64,000 nt of DNA from Hyphomicrobiaceae bacterium (GTDB taxonomy: Bacteria > Pseudomonadota > Alphaproteobacteria > Rhizobiales > Hyphomicrobiaceae), in assembly GCA_022844275.1 (NCBI GenBank), contig JALHMB010000006.1, positions 1 through 64,000 on the forward strand, read 5' to 3'. The notes under the pieces are model-generated. The model was not told where the DNA came from. It made no database searches and was given only the letters and a program-made list of their open reading frames with translations. Numbering within the stretch: the stretch's first letter is position 1; every line of letters starts with the position of its first letter. The position numbers and the translations under genes were made by a program. Shown piece by piece: positions 60,564 to 64,000 of this stretch.

Positions 60564-61364
60564 TCAACGTCCCTGGAAGTTGGGCTTCCGCTTCTCGAGG
60601 AATGCGGACATGCCCTCTTTGAAATCGGCGCTCGTGTAGACCATGCCGATCAAATCGTCGTCATCGACAGCCGGCTGGCGATGGCGGAGGCGGCGGAGCA
60701 GCTCCTTGGTCACCCGCATGGTCAGCGGTGCGTGGCCGGCGATCTGTCGGGCGAGCGCAGCAGCGCGCGCGACGACGGCATCATGGTCCTCGACGATCTC
60801 GTTGACGAGACCGATCCTGAAGGCCTCATCGGCCTCGATAAGCCGCGACGTATAGATAATATCGATGACCGTCGACTCGCCCATGACCCCGACAAGCCGC
60901 GCAAGCGTCGCCGCCGAAAGGCAGTTGCCGAGCGTGCGCGCGATCGGGAAACCGAACTTCAGTGAGCGCGTCGCAATGCGCATATCGCAGCAGGCCGCGA
61001 TGCCGGCCCCACCGCCGGTGCAGGCCCCGGTGATCGCGGCGATCGTCGGCACGGGGCAGCGCTCGAGTGCGGTGAACACTTTGTCGGCGTTCTTCTCGTA
61101 GGCAATGCCCTGCTCGGGCGTCTCGAAACTGCGGAACAGCGAGATATCCGTGCCCGCCGCGAACGCCTTGCCACCAGCACCGCGGAAAACGATGGCCTTA
61201 ATGGAGCCGTCAGTAGGGATGTTCGAGCATGTCGCCGCGATCTCGTCGTACATGCCAAACGTCAGAGCGTTGTACTTCTCTGGCCGATTCAGCGTGATCG
61301 TGAGCACGCCGCTATCGAGATCCTTCAAGATTTCCTGAGACACGCCGACGCTCCTTACGTTCAT
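60564..61364 (-). CDS. Enoyl-CoA hydratase/isomerase family protein
   Basis: A 266-residue crotonase-fold protein. The oxyanion-hole strands are FRGAGGKAFAAGTDISLF (about 61-78) and ITGACTGGGAGIAACCDMRIA (about 111-131). The usual hydratase Glu pair is not obvious: the position after GGG is Ala (AGIA), and the second region reads PIARTLGNCLSAATL. Activity may therefore be isomerase, dehalogenase or hydrolase-like rather than hydratase. It lies 11 bp downstream of glmM on the same strand, so it may be co-transcribed, without a clear link. The start ATG 61364 is normal. Confidence 0.88.
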   Translation of the reverse strand: MNVRSVGVSQEILKDLDSGVLTITLNRPEKYNALTFGMYDEIAATCSNIPTDGSIKAIVFRGAGGKAFAAGTDISLFRSFETPEQGIAYEKNADKVFTALERCPVPTIAAITGACTGGGAGIAACCDMRIATRSLKFGFPIARTLGNCLSAATLARLVGVMGESTVIDIIYTSRLIEADEAFRIGLVNEIVEDHDAVVARAAALARQIAGHAPLTMRVTKELLRRLRHRQPAVDDDDLIGMVYTSADFKEGMSAFLEKRKPNFQGR

Positions 61365-61375
61365 TCTATCTACGG

Positions 61376-62731
61376 TCAGGCGACCTGCGCCACATTCTGC
61401 ACGGCAGCGACGATATCACCAACGATCGCGGCGACGAGCCGCTCGTCCTCGCCTTCGGCCATGACGCGGATCAGCGGTTCCGTGCCCGATGGGCGGATCA
61501 GCAGGCGCCCTTTGTCGCCGAGCCTCGCTTTGGCGGCATCGATCGCGGCGATCACGCGCCCGTCCTCCAGCGGCGAACCGTTGGAATAGCGCACGTTGCG
61601 CAGGAGCTGCGGAATCTTCTCGAAACGGTTGCAGACCTCGCTCACCGGGCGCCCCGTCGCCACAACCGTGGCGAGGATCTGGAGCGCCGACACGAGACCA
61701 TCGCCGGTCGTGCCAAAGTCGGACAGGACGATATGGCCCGACTGCTCGCCGCCGACATTGTAGCCATTGCGCCGCATGTGCTCGACCACATGACGGTCGC
61801 CGACGGGCGTCCGGATCATGGTGAGCCCGAGCGAGCCGAGATAGCGCTCGAGCCCGAGGTTCGACATGACGGTCGCTACTACGCCGCCGCCCAGCAGGCG
61901 CCCGCGCCGCCGCCAGCTCTCCGCGATGACCGCCAGCAACTGATCGCCATCGACGAGCGCGCCCTTCTCGTCGATGACCACGACACGGTCGGCATCGCCA
62001 TCGAGCGCAATGCCGATGTCGGCCCGGAGCTCGCGCACCTTCGCCTGCAAGGACTCCGGCGCCGTCGAGCCGCACTTCTCGTTGATGTTGAATCCGTTCG
62101 GATCGACGCCAATGCGGATGACCTCGGCGCCAAGCTCCCACAAGGCCTGCGGCGCCACCTTGTAGCCGGCGCCATTCGCGCAATCGATCACGATCCTGAG
62201 CCCGTCGAGGCGCAGATTCTTCGGCAGCGTGCGCTTGGCGAACTCGATATAGCGCTCCTGGGCGCTTTCGATGCGCGTCGCACGGCCGATCTTCTCGGAC
62301 GGCACCAGCAGCTCGGCCCCTGGCGTATCGATCAACGCCTCGATCGCGATCTCGGCCTCGTCGGAGAGCTTGAAGCCGTTGGCATCGAAGAGCTTGATGC
62401 CGTTGTCCGCAAACTGGTTGTGCGAAGCCGAGATCATGACGCCGATATCGGCCCGGAGTGATCGCGTGAGCATCGCCACGGCCGGCGTCGGCATGGGCCC
62501 GAGCTGGAAGACGTCGACGCCCACGGCCGTAAAGCCCGACATCAGCGCATTCTCGATCATGTAGCCGGAAAGCCGCGTGTCCTTGCCGATCACCGCCCGA
62601 AGCCGGTGGCCGCCGGCCTGGGCGAGCACCTTGCCGGCCGCCATGCCGACCTTCAGCGCAATTTCGGCCGTCATAGGCGCCGTGTTGGCGAGCCCTCGGA
62701 TGCCGTCGGTGCCGAAATATTGGCGCACCAT
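61376..62731 (-). CDS. glmM: Phosphoglucosamine mutase
   Basis: A 451-residue GlmM that turns glucosamine-6-P into glucosamine-1-P for peptidoglycan and LPS. The N-terminal [12 protein letters not shown] is canonical. The phospho-Ser site is [13 protein letters not shown] with S103 catalytic, Mg binding is [10 protein letters not shown], and the sugar-binding GGEQSGHIV and phosphate loop [15 protein letters not shown] are also intact. ATG 62731 gives the conserved start; the frame opens 22 codons earlier. ftsH, often upstream in alphaproteobacteria, is absent here. Confidence 0.97.
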   Translation of the reverse strand: MVRQYFGTDGIRGLANTAPMTAEIALKVGMAAGKVLAQAGGHRLRAVIGKDTRLSGYMIENALMSGFTAVGVDVFQLGPMPTPAVAMLTRSLRADIGVMISASHNQFADNGIKLFDANGFKLSDEAEIAIEALIDTPGAELLVPSEKIGRATRIESAQERYIEFAKRTLPKNLRLDGLRIVIDCANGAGYKVAPQALWELGAEVIRIGVDPNGFNINEKCGSTAPESLQAKVRELRADIGIALDGDADRVVVIDEKGALVDGDQLLAVIAESWRRRGRLLGGGVVATVMSNLGLERYLGSLGLTMIRTPVGDRHVVEHMRRNGYNVGGEQSGHIVLSDFGTTGDGLVSALQILATVVATGRPVSEVCNRFEKIPQLLRNVRYSNGSPLEDGRVIAAIDAAKARLGDKGRLLIRPSGTEPLIRVMAEGEDERLVAAIVGDIVAAVQNVAQVA

Positions 62732-63050
62732 CTCTAGTCCCTCCGTTCCGGACGCGGCGCCACGAGGCCCAGGGCCTGCTGACCGCGTCGGGATCATTCC
62801 GCACCGGTAGTCGCGCCGCGCTCCGGTCGCAAGCGAGAACTCTCCATCGCAGGACTTCTATACGTCAATCCAGATCGGCAAAGCTGAAATACATTGTGAA
62901 AACTCAACAGCTTTCCTTACGCCGGCCGCGACGAGGCTGCCCGTTCAGCTCCTCCGCCGAGTACGACGTGCATGGCCTAATGCGCAGGCCTGGTGTATGC
63001 AGCAGACGCGCCCGCCCGGGCCTTTCGAACCGAATCCACGAGATCCCGCC
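62732..63050. other. Divergent glmM / dehydratase intergenic region
   Basis: 319 bp with both promoters. The stretch 62860-62920 is more AT-rich. I see no gene, terminator or known RNA. Confidence 0.45.
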
Positions 63051-64000
63051 ATGTCCAAGCTTCCCGTGACGATCGAGATGATCCGCGCCGCCGCCGAACG
63101 GCTCGCGCCGCACCTCGTCACGACACCCGTTCTCGAGCATCCGGCCCTCAACAAGCAGGTTCGCGGCCGCGTGTTCCTCAAATGCGAGAACCTCCAGCGG
63201 GTCGGCGCCTTCAAGTTCCGCGGCGCCTATAACAAGATCTCGCAGGTCGATCCGAAGGCCTATCCAGGGGGCGTCGTCGCTTCGTCCTCGGGCAATCACG
63301 CCCAGGGTGTCGCGGCAGCCGCCACGCTCTGCAGGCTCAAGTCCGCGATCGTCATGCCGAAGGACGCACCCCCGATCAAGGTTGCCCGGACCAAGGCCTT
63401 CGGCGGCGAAGTCATCCCCTACGACCGCGAGCGCGAGGACCGCGACGCCATTGCCCGCAAACTGTGCGAGGAGCGCAAGGCCATCTTCGTGCCGCCCTTC
63501 GACGACCCGGACGTCATCGCGGGGCAGGGTACCGCCGGCCTCGAGATGATGGCCGAGATCGCACACCGCGGCGTCAAGCTCGACGCGGTGCTCATCAACG
63601 TCTCGGGCGGCGGCCTCGCGAGCGGCATTGCCGTCGCCGTCAAGGATGCAAGCCCTGCTACGGATGTCTGGACTGTCGAGCCCGCGGGCTTCGACGACTT
63701 CGCCCGCTCGCTCGCCAGCGGCAAGCCCGAGCGCAATGACCGCCTCTCCGGCTCGATCTGTGATGCGCTCATGGCCGAGAGCCCCGGCAAGCACACCTTC
63801 GCCATCGGCAGTGCGCTCATGAAGGGCGGCGTCTCCGTGACGGACGACGAAGTGCGCGACGCCATGCGCTTTGCCTTCGAGGAATTGAAGCTCGTCGCCG
63901 AGCCGGGTGGCGCCGCGAGCCTCGCCGCCATCCTCACGGGCAAGATCCCCGTCGAAGGCCGGGCCGTCGCCGCGCTCATCTCCGGCGGTAACGCGGACCC
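63051..64000 (+). CDS. Threonine dehydratase-like PLP enzyme (3' end outside the window)
   Basis: The first 316 codons of a fold-type II PLP enzyme related to catabolic threonine/serine dehydratase (TdcB/IlvA). The PLP Lys lies in GAFKFRGAYNK (about residue 54). The SSSGNHAQGVA loop, the phosphate-binding SGGGLASGIA (about 185-194) and the EPGGAASLAAIL region are visible. The length reached already approaches the family's 320-330 residues, and ISGGN near the cut is the typical last strand, so only a few residues are missing. No ACT domain has appeared, which favours the short catabolic form. The ATG at 63051 lacks a strong Shine-Dalgarno. Confidence 0.9.
   Translation, partial: MSKLPVTIEMIRAAAERLAPHLVTTPVLEHPALNKQVRGRVFLKCENLQRVGAFKFRGAYNKISQVDPKAYPGGVVASSSGNHAQGVAAAATLCRLKSAIVMPKDAPPIKVARTKAFGGEVIPYDREREDRDAIARKLCEERKAIFVPPFDDPDVIAGQGTAGLEMMAEIAHRGVKLDAVLINVSGGGLASGIAVAVKDASPATDVWTVEPAGFDDFARSLASGKPERNDRLSGSICDALMAESPGKHTFAIGSALMKGGVSVTDDEVRDAMRFAFEELKLVAEPGGAASLAAILTGKIPVEGRAVAALISGGNAD

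Noticed and set aside
61416-62804. A second long minus-strand frame over glmM
   Set aside because: An out-of-frame shadow of glmM rich in Arg and Ala; glmM itself is complete with all motifs.

Overview
The window is GC-rich bacterial chromosome, almost fully coding, and reads as an alphaproteobacterium, most likely of the Hyphomicrobiales (Rhizobiales). The evidence is a CcrM-type GANTC methyltransferase preceded by a TTAA-N7-TTAA CtrA-like site, the alphaproteobacterial F1-ATPase zeta inhibitor (DUF1476), a GTTC-N7-GTTC-like SOS box before recA, a serC-serA operon with an alphaproteobacterial-style structured leader, DUF5330, and rhizobial-style palindromic repeats. No prophage, transposase, rRNA or CRISPR array is visible. 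Both ends cut genes: the 3' part of rpoN at the left and a threonine dehydratase-like gene at the right.

Layout. 1-9.5 kb: rpoN end, tRNA-Lys(TTT), a DUF2252 protein, a GST, an FMN-dependent alpha-hydroxy-acid oxidase, TonB and a PiuC-like dioxygenase behind an IRO-like palindrome, a TauD-like dioxygenase, an SDR and a BisC/TorA-type molybdoenzyme. 9.8-13.8 kb: an export-linked redox cluster (ScsB/DsbD-like protein, Tat-type redoxin, Tat-type DUF3500 protein). 13.8-16.5 kb: a three-gene operon of a 5-hmdU DNA kinase helical-domain/aGPT-PPlase-like protein, a divergent thymidylate synthase homologue and a tandem nucleotide-modification-associated-domain-like protein. It resembles the enzymes that hypermodify thymine in some phage DNAs, but sits among housekeeping genes beside recA and a family-4 uracil-DNA glycosylase. 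18.9-24.3 kb: DUF5330, a lipoprotein, an ABC exporter, hemF and hslO.

24.3-31.5 kb: argD-argF-hslO, preceded by a 20-codon leader ORF with seven Arg codons and a Rho-independent terminator (an apparent arginine attenuator), then an SH3 protein and the serC-serA-methyltransferase operon. 31.5-43.9 kb: a hydrolase, an isolated nuoD, purC, the ATPase zeta inhibitor, ccrM, an AEC transporter, UPF0114, an M81 (MlrC) protein, an aldo/keto reductase, an MBL hydrolase, an acyl-CoA dehydrogenase and cytochrome b561. 43.9-47.2 kb: a coupled divergent-PTPS / glycosyltransferase / methyltransferase operon that suggests a decorated pterin or related small molecule, then nudC. 47.4-64 kb: a TRAP transporter, two Ig-like repeat proteins (one with a VWA domain), a nitroreductase, a flavin reductase, an orphan low-GC gene, a carbohydrate-type ABC importer, an enoyl-CoA hydratase, glmM and the dehydratase.

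The observations most worth following are the thymine-hypermodification-like operon (13806-16511), the arginine attenuator (26681-26835) and the pterin/glycosyltransferase/methyltransferase operon (43857-46166). Starts were chosen by homology length, visible Shine-Dalgarno sequences and overlap with neighbours. All functional calls come from reading the sequence; no database search was run.
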